The notes under the pieces are model-generated. The model was not told the origin of the DNA, did no database searches, and worked only from the letters and a program-made list of their open reading frames with translations. Below, in pieces: positions 17,626 through 27,545 of a stretch of DNA of 64,000 bases; position 1 is the first letter of the stretch; each line of letters starts with the position of its first letter. The position numbers and the translations under genes were made by a program. The DNA comes from Haloarcula sp. DT43 (GTDB lineage: Archaea; Halobacteriota; Halobacteria; Halobacteriales; Haloarculaceae): positions 62,001 to 126,000 of the forward strand of contig NZ_JAYMGZ010000004.1 of assembly GCF_037078405.1 (NCBI RefSeq). Reading direction: 5' to 3'.

Positions 17626-18889
17626 GTCGGAGGTGCTCGTCGTCGGCGGCGGCCTCGCGGGACTGACCGGCGCGCTGGCGGCCGCCCGCGAGGGGGCCGA
17701 CGTGCGGCTGGTCTCGTACAAGCAGAGCACGCTCCGGCAGGCCTCGGGGCTGGTGGACGTGCTCGGCTACACGCCCGACGGCGCCGGCCCCCTGACCGAC
17801 CCGTTCGAGGCCATCCCGTCCCTGCCCGACGCCCACCCGTACCGGAAGGTGGGCGTCCACACGGTCCGGGAGGCGCTGTCGCTGTTCGACGAGGCGGTCC
17901 CGACCTACGAGGGCGGACACACGGACGCGAACGCACTGTTGCCGACCCACGGCGGGACGGTCAAACCGACCGCCCGCTACCCGGCCGGAGCCAGCGCCGG
18001 CCTCGCCAGTGACGCCCGCGACACGCTGCTCGTCGGTATCGAGGAGATGGTCGACTTCGACGCGCCCCACGTCGCCGCCCATCTCGACGCGGCGGGCGTT
18101 CCCTTCGACGTGCGCGGCGAGACCATTCGGTTCCCCGGCGACCTGCGGGCGGACGCGAAGGTGACGCGGTACGCCAAACTCCTCGACACCGACAGCGAGG
18201 TGGCTGTCCGCGGGCGAATGGTCCCCGCCCGCGAGGCGCTGGCCCAGCGCGTGAACCCGCTTCTGGAGGACGAGGAGCGGGTCGGCTTCCCGGCGATTCT
18301 CGGCGACGACAACCCCGGCGAGATACGGGCCGAACTGAGCGACCGCCTCGGCGTCGACGTGTTCGAGGTCCCGATGGGGCCGCCGTCGCTGCCCGGTCTC
18401 CGGCTAGAGGACGCGCTGTTCTCGGCGCTTGACGAGGCCGGGGCCAGCATCGAGACGGGCAACCCCGTCGTCGACTTCGAGGGCGAGGACCGCATCGAGC
18501 GGGTATTCATCGAGAAAAACGGGGCGAAGATTCCCAACAGCGCCGACCAGTACGTCCTCGCCACCGGCGGCTTCGTCGGCAAGGGCGTCGAGTCCGACCG
18601 CGAGGGGGTGTACGAGCCCGTCTTCGACTGTCACGTCCCCCACGCGTCGGACCGCTACGACTGGTTCGAGGGCGACCTGTTCGGCGACCACGAGTTCGCC
18701 CGCTACGGCGTGGCGACCGACGACGACCTGCGGCCACTCGACGCGAGCGAGCACAGCGAGTTCGAGAACCTGCGGGCCGCCGGCTCCGTGCTGGGCGGCT
18801 ACGACTTCGCCGCCGAGAAGTCCGGCAGCGGGGTCTCGATTGCGACAGGCTACGCGGCGGGCCAGCGCGCCGCACAGGAGGCACGATGA
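17615..18889 (+). CDS. glpB: Glycerol-3-phosphate dehydrogenase subunit B
   Basis: A 424-residue FAD/NAD(P)-binding subunit of the GlpABC complex. The N-terminus has [20 protein letters not shown] (dinucleotide-binding), and the C-terminus has [18 protein letters not shown], which contacts flavin in the family. The ATG at 17615 overlaps the glpA end, so upstream in-frame codons inside glpA were not used. It is probably involved in linking GlpA flavin electrons to the GlpC iron-sulfur subunit. It overlaps glpC by 4 nt (ATGA), indicating tight coupling. Confidence 0.93.
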   Translation: MAIESEVLVVGGGLAGLTGALAAAREGADVRLVSYKQSTLRQASGLVDVLGYTPDGAGPLTDPFEAIPSLPDAHPYRKVGVHTVREALSLFDEAVPTYEGGHTDANALLPTHGGTVKPTARYPAGASAGLASDARDTLLVGIEEMVDFDAPHVAAHLDAAGVPFDVRGETIRFPGDLRADAKVTRYAKLLDTDSEVAVRGRMVPAREALAQRVNPLLEDEERVGFPAILGDDNPGEIRAELSDRLGVDVFEVPMGPPSLPGLRLEDALFSALDEAGASIETGNPVVDFEGEDRIERVFIEKNGAKIPNSADQYVLATGGFVGKGVESDREGVYEPVFDCHVPHASDRYDWFEGDLFGDHEFARYGVATDDDLRPLDASEHSEFENLRAAGSVLGGYDFAAEKSGSGVSIATGYAAGQRAAQEAR

Positions 18890-20256
18890 GCGACGCTGAA
18901 TCCCCATCAGAGTTTGACCCGGTAGCACCGAACACAGGCGAGGAGTTCGAACCGGTCGACGTCTTCCCCGACAGCGACGACTTCGACCTCCGGCCCGGCG
19001 CGGACTCCTGTTACAAATGCTCGACCTGCGACACGAACTGCCCCGTCGCGGAGGTCGACGACGACTTCCCCGGCCCGAAGTTCCAGGGCCCCGAACAGTG
19101 GCGGCTCAAGCAGTCCGACGACGACCACGACGTCGACGACTCGGTGATGGACTGCTCGAACTGCATGCGCTGTGACAACGCCTGCCCGTCGGGCGTCCCG
19201 CTCAGCCAGATGCACAACACCGCCCGCGGGGAGTACGTCAGCGAGCAGATGGACAAGCTCTCCGTCGAGTACGTCCGCAACCGCATCCTGGCGAACTACC
19301 GCACTTCCGCGTTCTTCGCGAGCAAGGTCCCGCGGCTGGCCAACGCCGCCATGAACTTCGGGCCGGCCCGCTGGCTCATGGAGAAGACGCTCGGCGTCAC
19401 GAGCGAGCGTGACTTCCCCGAGTTCGCGACGCAGACCTTCCGCGAGTGGTGGGCCGACCGCGGCGGCCAGGCCCAGTCCAGAGAGAACGCCAGAGCCGCC
19501 CGGGAGCGACGTGGCCTCCCCGCGGACGCCGACAAGAAGGTCGCGTACTTCCACGGCTGTTACTCCAACTACAACACGCCGGAGGTCGGCAAGGCGATGG
19601 TGCGGGTGTACGAGGCGTTCGGCTACGAAGTCGTCGCGCCCAAACAGAAGTGCTCGGGGACGCCGATGTTCGCCAACGGCATGCTCGACGACGCCCGCCG
19701 CCACGCCGAGACGAACGTCTCCTCGATGGCGGACCTCGTCGAGGAGGGGTACCACGCCATCGCCTCCTGTACCTCGTGTTCGATGGCGCTGCGCCAGGAG
19801 TACCCCGAGCTGTTCGACATCGACGGCATCGATGAGGTGGCGGAGAACACCTTCGAGGCCGTCGAGTACCTGCGCATCCACGAGGACCTCCGCGAGGAGG
19901 TCCGCGAGGCGGAGGTCGACGGCGACCTCGCGGAGGAGTTCGCCTACCACGCCCCGTGTCATTCACGGAATCAGGGGCTTGACCGCCAGGCCGTCGAACT
20001 GTTCCGCGACCTGGACGGCGTCGACGTCGAGGACGTGGGCGACTCCTGTTCCGGTATCTCGGGCACCTACGGCTGGAAGGAGGAGAAGTACGAGAAGTCC
20101 ATGGCAATCGGTGAGGAGATGTTCGAGCACATGGACCACGCCGCGGGCGAGACCGGCATGACAGAGTGCCCGACCTGTGCGATGCAGATGGAGCACGGCA
20201 GCGGCTACGAGATTCGACACCCGCTGGAACTGCTGGAAGCCGCGCTGGTCGAGTAA
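18886..20256 (+). CDS. glpC: Glycerol-3-phosphate dehydrogenase iron-sulfur subunit C
   Basis: A 456-residue membrane-associated electron-transfer subunit. Two four-Cys [4Fe-4S] motifs are present: CYKCSTCDTNCP and CSNCMRCDNACPSG. The C-terminal half holds two CCG-type (heterodisulfide reductase D-like) cysteine-rich modules, with HGCYSNYNTPEVG, KCSGTPMFANG, SCTSCSMALRQEYP, APCHSRNQG, SCSGISGTYGW and CPTCAMQM. It passes electrons from GlpAB to the quinone pool. The start overlaps glpB by ATGA. It ends 13 nt from the convergent universal stress gene. Confidence 0.95.
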   Translation: MSDAESPSEFDPVAPNTGEEFEPVDVFPDSDDFDLRPGADSCYKCSTCDTNCPVAEVDDDFPGPKFQGPEQWRLKQSDDDHDVDDSVMDCSNCMRCDNACPSGVPLSQMHNTARGEYVSEQMDKLSVEYVRNRILANYRTSAFFASKVPRLANAAMNFGPARWLMEKTLGVTSERDFPEFATQTFREWWADRGGQAQSRENARAARERRGLPADADKKVAYFHGCYSNYNTPEVGKAMVRVYEAFGYEVVAPKQKCSGTPMFANGMLDDARRHAETNVSSMADLVEEGYHAIASCTSCSMALRQEYPELFDIDGIDEVAENTFEAVEYLRIHEDLREEVREAEVDGDLAEEFAYHAPCHSRNQGLDRQAVELFRDLDGVDVEDVGDSCSGISGTYGWKEEKYEKSMAIGEEMFEHMDHAAGETGMTECPTCAMQMEHGSGYEIRHPLELLEAALVE

Positions 20257-20269
20257 CGAACGAACCGTC

Positions 20270-20722
20270 CTACTCTTCGCCGCGGACGAACGTGACCGGA
20301 CACGGCGCGTTCAGCATGACTTCCTGTGCGGTGGAGCCGAAGACGGCCTTGCCGGTCGGCGAGCGCTTGCGGCCGCCGACGACGATGAGGTCGGCCGCCG
20401 TCGCCTCGGCGAGGTCGACGATTTGCTCGCCGTGGTTGCCCACGGCACCGCGGACCTCGGTCGACAGGCCGGCGTCCTCGAACCGGCTGAGAAGCTCCCG
20501 GACGGTCGTGTGACGGTCGGCGACCTCGTTCGGGTTGGCCTCGCCGGTCGATTCGAACTCCAGTCGGTCGACGACGCCGTCGTACTGGTCGTCGGTGAAT
20601 ACGTGTGCGACGACGACGGTCGCGCCGGCCGGCCCCGCGATGTCGAGGACGGCGTCGGCGAGTTCGTCGATTCGGTCGGCGTCGTTCGGCCCGACTGCGA
20701 GAAGAACAGTTTCGAGTCCCAT
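20270..20722 (-). CDS. Universal stress protein UspA family
   Basis: A 150-residue single-domain Usp protein. The ATP-binding signature GGRKRSPTGKAVFGST (GxRx-GxxxxGS type) precedes the usual C-terminal NAPCPVTFVRG strand, so it probably binds ATP. It is cytoplasmic, without signal or membrane segments. It lies between two convergent/tandem metabolic genes and shows no operon link. Physiological role cannot be told from sequence. Confidence 0.92.
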   Translation of the reverse strand: MGLETVLLAVGPNDADRIDELADAVLDIAGPAGATVVVAHVFTDDQYDGVVDRLEFESTGEANPNEVADRHTTVRELLSRFEDAGLSTEVRGAVGNHGEQIVDLAEATAADLIVVGGRKRSPTGKAVFGSTAQEVMLNAPCPVTFVRGEE

Positions 20723-20793
20723 ATCGGCTACTCCGAGGGAAGACGCCTAAATCCTTCGATGGGGGCTATCGCCACCGCACATCCGTCGACGCC

Positions 20794-23490
20794 TCACCCG
20801 GTGTTTTTCATCCCGGCCGCGATGCCCTGGACGGTCAGCCGCAGGGTCCGGCGCTCGGTTTCGGTGCGGTGGGACTGCTTGAGCAGGCGGACCTGCAGGA
20901 GGTTCAGCGGGTCGACGTACGGGTTCCGACGCTCCAAGTTCTCCTCCAGCCAGTCGCGCGAGAGCAGGCCGTCCTGGCCGGTGATTTCGAGCACCTTGTC
21001 GACGGTCTCCTCGTACTCCTCGACGATGCGCGGGAAGATGCGCTCGCGGAGGTCGGGGTCGACGAGGTCGGCGTACTCCTCGGCGATTTCGAGGTCCGTC
21101 CGGGCCAGTGCCAGCGACGCGTTGTCGAGTTTCGTCCGGAAGAACGGCCAGTTCTCGTACATCTCCTGCAGCGTCTCCATGTCGCCGCCGTTCTCGAGGT
21201 AGGCGTCCAGTCCGGTCGAGATGGAGTACCAGCCGGGGAGGATACAGCGGGCCTGCGTCCAGGAGAACACCCACGGGATAGCCCGGAGGTCCTCGACGCT
21301 GCGGTCCTCGCTGCGCGAGGCCGGTCGCGAGCCCATGTTGAGGTTCTCGATGACGGTGATGGGCGTCGCCTGCTCGAAGAACTCGACGAAACCGTCCGTT
21401 TCGAGGAGGTCCTGATACTCCTCGCGGGCCGCGTCGGACGCCGTCTCCATCGCCGACTCCCACTCGTCGGGAATCTCCTCGACGGGTTCCTCGATGGCGT
21501 TTTTCCGCGCCCGAATCTGGGCGTTGAGCATCTGTTCGAGGTTGCGCTCGGCGATGTCGTGGTTGGCGTACTTCTCCGCGATAGCCTCGCCCTGCTCGGT
21601 GAACTTTATCTGGCCGGTGACGGTTTCGTTTGGCAGGGCCAGCATGGCGTCGTTCATCGGGCCGCCGCCGCGGGAGATGGAGCCGCCGCGGCCGTGGAAC
21701 AGGCGCATCTCCACGTCGTAGTCGTTCGTGATGCCTGCGAGCCGCTTCTGGTTGTTGTACAGCGACCAGTTGGCGGCGAGGAAGCCGTTCTCCTTGTTCG
21801 AGTCGGAGTAGCCCAGCATGATTTCCTGGACGTTGTCCCGGGCCTCCAGGGCTTGGGAGTAGGCCTCGTTCTCGAACAGCGTGCCCATGATACGTCGCGC
21901 GCCGGAGAGGGCGTACTCCGACTCCAGCAGGGGGACGATGTCGAACCCGCAGTAGCCGGGGAGGTCGACGATGTCGACCTGGTCGGCCAGGAACAGCACC
22001 TCGAGCACGTGGCTGGGCTCCTCACACCAGGAGATGGCGTAGGTGTCGATGGCGTCGATGCCGAACTCGTTTTGCCAGTCGGCGGTCGCGCGGAACCGGT
22101 CGAGGACCCGCGTCGCGTCGTCGGATAGCCCCTCGGTGTCCGCCATGTCGATGACGGTGTTGTCCTGGAGGATGGCCTCGGTCAGGAACTCGACGCGCTC
22201 GTCCTCGTCCATCGCCGCGTAGTCGATGCCCTGCCGGTCGACGGCCTCGGCGATGGCGTCGGTGTGCATCTTCCGGTGGTCCCGCAGGTCGAGGCTGGCG
22301 AGGTTGAAGCCGAACGTCTCGACCTTGCGGACGAGCGGGTCGACGTGGGCCTCGGCGATGACCTCCGCGTCGTTCTCCCGGAGGCTGTCGGCGATGACCC
22401 GGAGGTCCGTCAGCAGTTCCGCCTCGTTCTCGTAGCCGCCCTGCCGGACGTCGCTGACCCGGACGACGGACTCGCGCATCAGCCGGAGCTTCTGGCGGTA
22501 GGGCTCGTCGGGGTAGCGTTCCTCGGCCTCGGTGGCGACGCCGGGGAGCCGGGACTTGTGGCGGTCCAGTCGCTCGTTGAACAGCGCGTCGGTCGCGATG
22601 TTCGAGGCGTCCTGGCTGAGCACGCCGGAGAGTTCCTTGAGCTTGTTGCGGTACAGCGGCAGGACGGTCTCGCGCTGGCGCTCCAGGGTCTCCTCGGTCA
22701 CCTCGGTGGTGACGAAGGGGTTGCCGTCGCGGTCGGACCCGGCCCACGAGCGGAACTCGTAGAGGGTGTCGACGTCGATGTCCTCGTCGTAGACGTCGTC
22801 GAGCGTGGCTTCGAGTTCGTCGTACACCTCGTCGATGACGTCGAAGAGGACGTTCTCCAGGTACCACTGGACGTTCAGCGCCTCGTCGGTGACTTCCGGG
22901 CGGCGGTCACGGACCTGCGGGGTCTGCCAGAGGCTCGTCACCTCGGCGTCGAGGTCGCGCTCGATGCGCTTCCGCTCGCGGTCGGTGAGCCGCCGTTCGT
23001 CGAGCCGCTCGATGTCGCGGGCGACCGACCGGAGCTTCGCTTTCACCGTCTTCCGACGAGCTTCGGTCGGGTGGGCCGTGAACGTCGGCTGGATGAGGAC
23101 GTCTTCGAGCACCTGCTCGAACTCCTCGGGGGCCGCACCCCGGTCGGCCAGGTCGCGGACGGCCTCCTCGACGCTGTCGGCCAGGACGCCCTCCTGGCTC
23201 CCCTCGCGGATTTCCCGGACCCGTTCGCGTTCCTCGGCGAGATTGATAAGTTCGAAATAGGTGGTGAACGCGCGTGCGACGATGTCCTGCGTCTCCGGGT
23301 TCAGCCGGTTCAGCGCCCGGTGGACCTCGTCCCTGGTCTCGGCGTCCCCGCGGCGGTAGTCGATACACGAGTTCCGGATAGTCTCGACCGTCTCGAACGC
23401 CTCGGTCGACGTCTGTGCCTCGAGTACCTCTCCCAGGAGTGCGCCCAGCTCCCGTACGTCCTGGTTTATCTCTCTGGCGTGCAAAGTCAT
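20794..23490 (-). CDS. ppc: Phosphoenolpyruvate carboxylase
   Basis: An 898-residue PEP carboxylase of the bacterial-type long form, fixing bicarbonate on PEP to make oxaloacetate (anaplerosis). Catalytic motifs seen: FTAHPTEARRKTVKAK (essential His), AGSDRDGNPFVT, LGYSDSNKENGFL, LFHGRGGSISRGGGP and the C-terminal RTLRLTVQGIAAGMKNTG end. The start ATG at 23490 matches the family N-terminus (MTLHAREINQDVRELG); the open frame runs much further upstream to 24666, but that part is antisense to the hydrolase gene and not coding. Length is normal. It is monocistronic. Confidence 0.97.
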   Translation of the reverse strand: MTLHAREINQDVRELGALLGEVLEAQTSTEAFETVETIRNSCIDYRRGDAETRDEVHRALNRLNPETQDIVARAFTTYFELINLAEERERVREIREGSQEGVLADSVEEAVRDLADRGAAPEEFEQVLEDVLIQPTFTAHPTEARRKTVKAKLRSVARDIERLDERRLTDRERKRIERDLDAEVTSLWQTPQVRDRRPEVTDEALNVQWYLENVLFDVIDEVYDELEATLDDVYDEDIDVDTLYEFRSWAGSDRDGNPFVTTEVTEETLERQRETVLPLYRNKLKELSGVLSQDASNIATDALFNERLDRHKSRLPGVATEAEERYPDEPYRQKLRLMRESVVRVSDVRQGGYENEAELLTDLRVIADSLRENDAEVIAEAHVDPLVRKVETFGFNLASLDLRDHRKMHTDAIAEAVDRQGIDYAAMDEDERVEFLTEAILQDNTVIDMADTEGLSDDATRVLDRFRATADWQNEFGIDAIDTYAISWCEEPSHVLEVLFLADQVDIVDLPGYCGFDIVPLLESEYALSGARRIMGTLFENEAYSQALEARDNVQEIMLGYSDSNKENGFLAANWSLYNNQKRLAGITNDYDVEMRLFHGRGGSISRGGGPMNDAMLALPNETVTGQIKFTEQGEAIAEKYANHDIAERNLEQMLNAQIRARKNAIEEPVEEIPDEWESAMETASDAAREEYQDLLETDGFVEFFEQATPITVIENLNMGSRPASRSEDRSVEDLRAIPWVFSWTQARCILPGWYSISTGLDAYLENGGDMETLQEMYENWPFFRTKLDNASLALARTDLEIAEEYADLVDPDLRERIFPRIVEEYEETVDKVLEITGQDGLLSRDWLEENLERRNPYVDPLNLLQVRLLKQSHRTETERRTLRLTVQGIAAGMKNTG

Positions 23491-23760
23491 ACCATCTTTT
23501 CCAGAAGCGAGCCCTAAAACACTATTGAAACGGCGTATCAGGGATAGACGTTCGTGAAGAATCCGGTCGCGGGAAACGGCTACTGCTGACGTTCGGCCTG
23601 ACGCTGGGCATCGGGCTGGCCGGCGCGGCCGGCACGCTCCCGACGTGGGACGACCGACACCGTGCAACCGACGCCGGACCGCCCGACCGACGCCGGCGGC
23701 GGAACCACGATGAGCCCGAAACCGGACCACTTGAAGGATTTCCAACCAGAATTGCCCACT

Positions 23761-24564
23761 ATGCAATACGCGACCAACGACGGCGTCGACATCGCCTACG
23801 AACGTGACGGGCCGCCGGACGCCGAGACCGTCGCCTTCGTCGAGGGCATCGGGTACGGCCGCTGGATGTGGCTGTGGCAACAGGAGGGGCTCGTCGACGA
23901 GTACCAGACCGTGGTGTGGGACAACCGCGGCACCGGGGATTCGGACGAGCCGGACGGCCCGTACACGATGAGCCAGATGGCCGGGGACCTGGAGGCCGTG
24001 CTCGACGACGCCGGCATCGGGCGGGCGCACATCGTCGGGGCCAGCATGGGCGGGATGATAGCCCAGCAGTACGCCCTGGAGTACGACCGGGCGCAGTCGC
24101 TGACGCTCATGTGTACCTCCCCGGGCGGTCCGGAGGCCAAGCCGGTTCCCGAGGAGACCCAACAGCGGATGTTCGACGTGCCAGAGGGCCTCGGCGAGCG
24201 GGAACTCCGGCGGTACAAGATGCGGCCGGCGCTCTCGGACGCGTTCATCGACGCCCACGAGGACCTCATCGAACGCATCGTCGACTGGCGCATCGACAGC
24301 GACGCCAGCGACCGGGCACTGGAGTGGCAAGGCGCGGCGGTCCAGGCGTTCGACGCGTCGGACCGTCTCGGTGAAATCACGCAGCCGTGCCTCGTCATCC
24401 ACGGGACCGCCGACGAGGTGGTGCCCTACGAGAACGGGGAACTGCTGGCCCGCGGGCTGCCCAACGCCGACTTCGTCACCGTCCACGGCGGCCCGCACCT
24501 GCTGTTCATCGAGGAGCACGAGCGCGTCACCACACAGATTCGGGAGTTCGTCGACGGTGTCTGA
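23761..24564 (+). CDS. Alpha/beta hydrolase
   Basis: A 267-residue alpha/beta-hydrolase-fold protein. The nucleophile elbow GASMGGMIAQQYALE contains the catalytic Ser, Asp is in HGTADEVVP and His in HGGPHLLFIEEH, so the triad is complete. The oxyanion/lid-near motif VWDNRGTGDSDEP is typical of esterases and 3-oxoadipate enol-lactonase-like members. Two upstream in-frame ATGs (23710 and 23662) are possible, but the chosen ATG begins directly with the first beta strand. The end overlaps the acyl-CoA ligase gene by 8 nt, suggesting a two-gene operon in which an ester or lactone is hydrolysed and the acid activated. Confidence 0.85.
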   Translation: MQYATNDGVDIAYERDGPPDAETVAFVEGIGYGRWMWLWQQEGLVDEYQTVVWDNRGTGDSDEPDGPYTMSQMAGDLEAVLDDAGIGRAHIVGASMGGMIAQQYALEYDRAQSLTLMCTSPGGPEAKPVPEETQQRMFDVPEGLGERELRRYKMRPALSDAFIDAHEDLIERIVDWRIDSDASDRALEWQGAAVQAFDASDRLGEITQPCLVIHGTADEVVPYENGELLARGLPNADFVTVHGGPHLLFIEEHERVTTQIREFVDGV

Positions 24565-26155
24565 GCGCACGCCACAGGAGTGGGTCGGTGCCTGGAGCGA
24601 CCGCCGGGCCGCACTCACCCCGGACCGCGAGGGACTGGTGGACGCGACGACCGGCCGGCGGTTCACCTACGCCGAACTGGACCGGCGCGCGAACCGGACC
24701 GCTCGCCTGCTCCGGCAAGACGGCGTCGGCAGCGACGACACCGTCGCCGTCGTCTCGCGGAACCGCCCCGCCGTCGTCGACCTGTTTTTCGCCACCGGCA
24801 AGACCGGCAGCCGGCTGGCCCCGCTGTCCCACCGCCTCGCACCCCCCGAACTCGCGGTGCTCCTTGACCGCGTCGATCCCGAACTCCTCGTCGTCGAGAC
24901 ACCTTTCGCCGAAACTGTCTCGACCGCCCTGGAGAACGCCGACGTGGCCGCTCCCCGCCTCCTCCATCTTGCCACCGGCGGCGCGCCCTCGGTCGCGACG
25001 CTCGACAGCACGCCCTACGCTTCGGCCCTCCCCGAGGACGACGCGCCCGTCGAGACGGCGGCCCCGGCCCCCGGCGACACGCACCTCCTGCTCCACACCG
25101 GCGGCTCGACCGGGACGCCGAAGGAAACGGAGATAACCCACCGCGGCGTCGTCTGGAACTCCCTGAACACCATCACGGCGTGGGGCCTGCGGGCCGACGA
25201 CGTGACGCCGATGGTGTTCCCGATGTTCCACACCGGCGGCTGGAACGTTCTCACCGTCCCGCTGTGGCATATGAGCGGCACCGTCGTCATCGCCCGCGAG
25301 TTCGACCCCGGCGACGTGCTGGACATCGTCGAGCGGGAGGGCGGGACGGTGCTGGTCGCCGTCCCCGCCGTGCTCCGGCTGATGGCCGACCACGACCGCT
25401 GGCCGGAGACGGACCTCTCGACGCTCCGCTTCGCCAAGTCCGGCGGTGGCCCCTGCCGCAAGAGCGTGATGGAGGCCTGGTGGGACCGCGGCGTCGACCT
25501 CTCGCAGGGCTACGGCCTCACCGAGTGCGGCCCGAACAACTTCGCGATGCCCGAGGGGTGGCCCCGCGAGAAGGCCGATTCCGTCGGCAAACCGGCGATG
25601 CACGTCGACGCGCGGGTCGTGGCAGTCGGCGACGATACGGACGCCGACCCTCCGACGGTGGAACGCGGGGCGGTCGGCGAACTCCAGTTGCGCTCGCCCC
25701 ACGCCGCCGACCGGTACCTCGACGACCCCGAGGCCACCGCCGAGACGTTCGGCGACGGCTGGGTGTCGACCGGCGACCTCGCCCGCGTCGACGCCGACGG
25801 CTACTTCTACATCGAGGGGCGCACCAAGCACATGTTCGTCAGCGGCGGCGAGAACGTCTACCCCGCGGAGGTCGAGGACGCCATCGCCGACCACCCCGCC
25901 GTCGGCGAGGTCGTCGTGATTCCGGTCCCCGACGACACGTGGGGCCAGGTCGGGAAGGCCGTCGTCGAACCCGCGACCGCCGCATCGGACGACGGCGGCG
26001 ACGGGCCGCTGACGCTCGCGGAATTGCGAGCGTTCCTCGACGGCCGCCTGGCCCGGTACAAACACCCCCGCGAAATCGCGTTCGTCGAGACGATGCCGAC
26101 AAGCGGCCCGGACAAAATCGACAGGGGTGCGGTCGTCGACCGGTTCGGAGACTGA
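24557..26155 (+). CDS. AMP-forming acyl-CoA ligase
   Basis: A 532-residue ANL-superfamily enzyme that activates a carboxylic acid to acyl-AMP and acyl-CoA. The P-loop-like LLLHTGGSTGTPKE, GYGLTECGPNN, STGDLARVDADGYFYIEGR and the C-terminal Lys region TSGPDKIDRG are present. The start is a GTG (24557) that overlaps the hydrolase stop, giving SERTPQEWVGAW; the open frame upstream of it is the hydrolase in another frame. Closest-looking relatives are medium/long-chain fatty acid or aryl acid CoA ligases; the substrate cannot be fixed. It is coupled to the hydrolase 23761-24564. Confidence 0.88.
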   Translation: MSERTPQEWVGAWSDRRAALTPDREGLVDATTGRRFTYAELDRRANRTARLLRQDGVGSDDTVAVVSRNRPAVVDLFFATGKTGSRLAPLSHRLAPPELAVLLDRVDPELLVVETPFAETVSTALENADVAAPRLLHLATGGAPSVATLDSTPYASALPEDDAPVETAAPAPGDTHLLLHTGGSTGTPKETEITHRGVVWNSLNTITAWGLRADDVTPMVFPMFHTGGWNVLTVPLWHMSGTVVIAREFDPGDVLDIVEREGGTVLVAVPAVLRLMADHDRWPETDLSTLRFAKSGGGPCRKSVMEAWWDRGVDLSQGYGLTECGPNNFAMPEGWPREKADSVGKPAMHVDARVVAVGDDTDADPPTVERGAVGELQLRSPHAADRYLDDPEATAETFGDGWVSTGDLARVDADGYFYIEGRTKHMFVSGGENVYPAEVEDAIADHPAVGEVVVIPVPDDTWGQVGKAVVEPATAASDDGGDGPLTLAELRAFLDGRLARYKHPREIAFVETMPTSGPDKIDRGAVVDRFGD

Positions 26156-26294
26156 CCCCGCTCTGTCTGACGGGGCCACCGTCGGACATCGCTCCGAAAC
26201 GGAACTGCGAGGAGAGTTCGATACCGCACCGCCGCGTCGCCCCGGGCGACCACCACGTCGCCCGGTCCAATCAACACCAGAAGGTGGACCGCCG

Positions 26295-27545
26295 TTACGC
26301 TTCGTCGAAGACCCAGTCGCCCTCGACGACGTGGTCCGCGACGGCGTCGAGGTCGAGGGTGAGCCCGAGCCCCGGTTCTTCCGGAATCTCGATGTAGCCG
26401 TCCTCGATGACGTCCTCCTCGACGAGGTCCTCCCACCAGCCGAGTTCGTAGGAGTGGTACTCGACGGCGAGCGAGTTCGGGACCGCGGCCCCGACGTGAG
26501 CGCTGGCCATCGTCGCAATCGGCGAGGAGACGTTGTGCATCGCCACCGGGATGTAGTACTGGTTCGCCACGTCGGCGACCTTCCGCGTCTCGCGCATGCC
26601 GCCGACCTTCGGCATGTCCGGCGCGACCATGTCGACGGCCTGGTTCTCGATGAGGCGTCGCTCCTCAGTGACGCGATAGCGGTTCTCGCCGACGGTTATC
26701 GGCGTGTTCGTCGACTTCGTGACCTCTTCCTGGACTTCGAGGTTCTCCGGCGGGACGGGGTCTTCGAGCCACCACACGTCGTACTCCTCGATGGCCTCGG
26801 CGAGGCGCTTGCCGGAACTGCCCGAGAAGGTCCAGTGACAGTCGAAGGCCACGTCGGCCTCGTCCTTGACTTCCTCGGTGACCCGCTCGACGATTTCGGC
26901 CTTGTGTCGGATTTCGCCCGGGCGGAGGTGGCGGTTCGAGCGGTCTTTCTCCAGGCCGCTGGGCACGTCGAGGTCGAACTTCAGGGCGTCGTAGCCCAGT
27001 TCGTCGACGACGCGGCGGGCCTCGTCTGCGCAGGCCTCGGGGTCGGCCTCCTCCTCGGTGTGGCAGTCACAGTACACGCGCATCTCGTCGCGGTACTTGC
27101 CGCCCAGCAGCTGGTAGGCCGGCACTTCGAGTATCTTGCCCGCGAGGTCGTGCAGCGCAACCTCGATGCCGGCGATAGCCGTGACGGTCACGCCCTCGAC
27201 GCTCCCCTCGCCGGACATCTTCTGGATGAGGTGCTCGTAGAGGCGGTCGATATCCAGGGGGTTCTCGCCGACGACGAACGGCTTCATCCGCTCGATGAGT
27301 TCCGGAACGCCCGCGCCCCAGTAGGCCTCGCCCGTGCCGACGATGCCCGCGTCCGTGTAGATGCGAACGAGCGTCCACGGGAAGTTCCCGTCGACCATCG
27401 TGGTCTGTACGTCTGTAATCTCCACGTCGCGGCCGCCGCCGCGCTTCGCAGTGACGCCCATCGTCTCCGCGGAGAGCTCCCGCATGGTGTACTCCGCGTT
27501 CGGGTCGTGCAGGTCAGCGTAGTCTACGTCGTTTGCCTTTCCCAT
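26295..27545 (-). CDS. Gluconate dehydratase-like enolase-superfamily enzyme
   Basis: A 416-residue mandelate racemase/muconate lactonising-type enzyme. It shows Lys-containing DALKFDLDVPSG, metal ligands Asp (VAFDCHWTF), Glu (WWLEDPVPPEN) and Glu (ITVGENRYRV), and the late catalytic His (AMHNVSSPIATM). This arrangement fits sugar-acid dehydratases. In Haloferax a protein of this type is the D-gluconate dehydratase producing 2-keto-3-deoxygluconate, which matches the KDG kinase at 6100-7059. Galactonate or another aldonate is an alternative substrate. It is monocistronic with about 400 nt of untranslated DNA upstream. Confidence 0.82.
   Translation of the reverse strand: MGKANDVDYADLHDPNAEYTMRELSAETMGVTAKRGGGRDVEITDVQTTMVDGNFPWTLVRIYTDAGIVGTGEAYWGAGVPELIERMKPFVVGENPLDIDRLYEHLIQKMSGEGSVEGVTVTAIAGIEVALHDLAGKILEVPAYQLLGGKYRDEMRVYCDCHTEEEADPEACADEARRVVDELGYDALKFDLDVPSGLEKDRSNRHLRPGEIRHKAEIVERVTEEVKDEADVAFDCHWTFSGSSGKRLAEAIEEYDVWWLEDPVPPENLEVQEEVTKSTNTPITVGENRYRVTEERRLIENQAVDMVAPDMPKVGGMRETRKVADVANQYYIPVAMHNVSSPIATMASAHVGAAVPNSLAVEYHSYELGWWEDLVEEDVIEDGYIEIPEEPGLGLTLDLDAVADHVVEGDWVFDEA

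Noticed and set aside
15757-17730. A 657-codon minus-strand open frame opposite glpA
   Set aside because: It is the antisense shadow of glpA in GC-rich DNA, rich in His/Val/Arg, with no domain and no promoter.
23491-24666. N-terminal extension of PEP carboxylase
   Set aside because: The frame stays open upstream of 23490, but that part overlaps the hydrolase and ligase genes in antisense and has no PEP carboxylase features.
24527-26518. A 663-codon minus-strand open frame opposite the acyl-CoA ligase
   Set aside because: Runs across the ligase and into the gnaD-like gene; no motif, typical antisense artefact.
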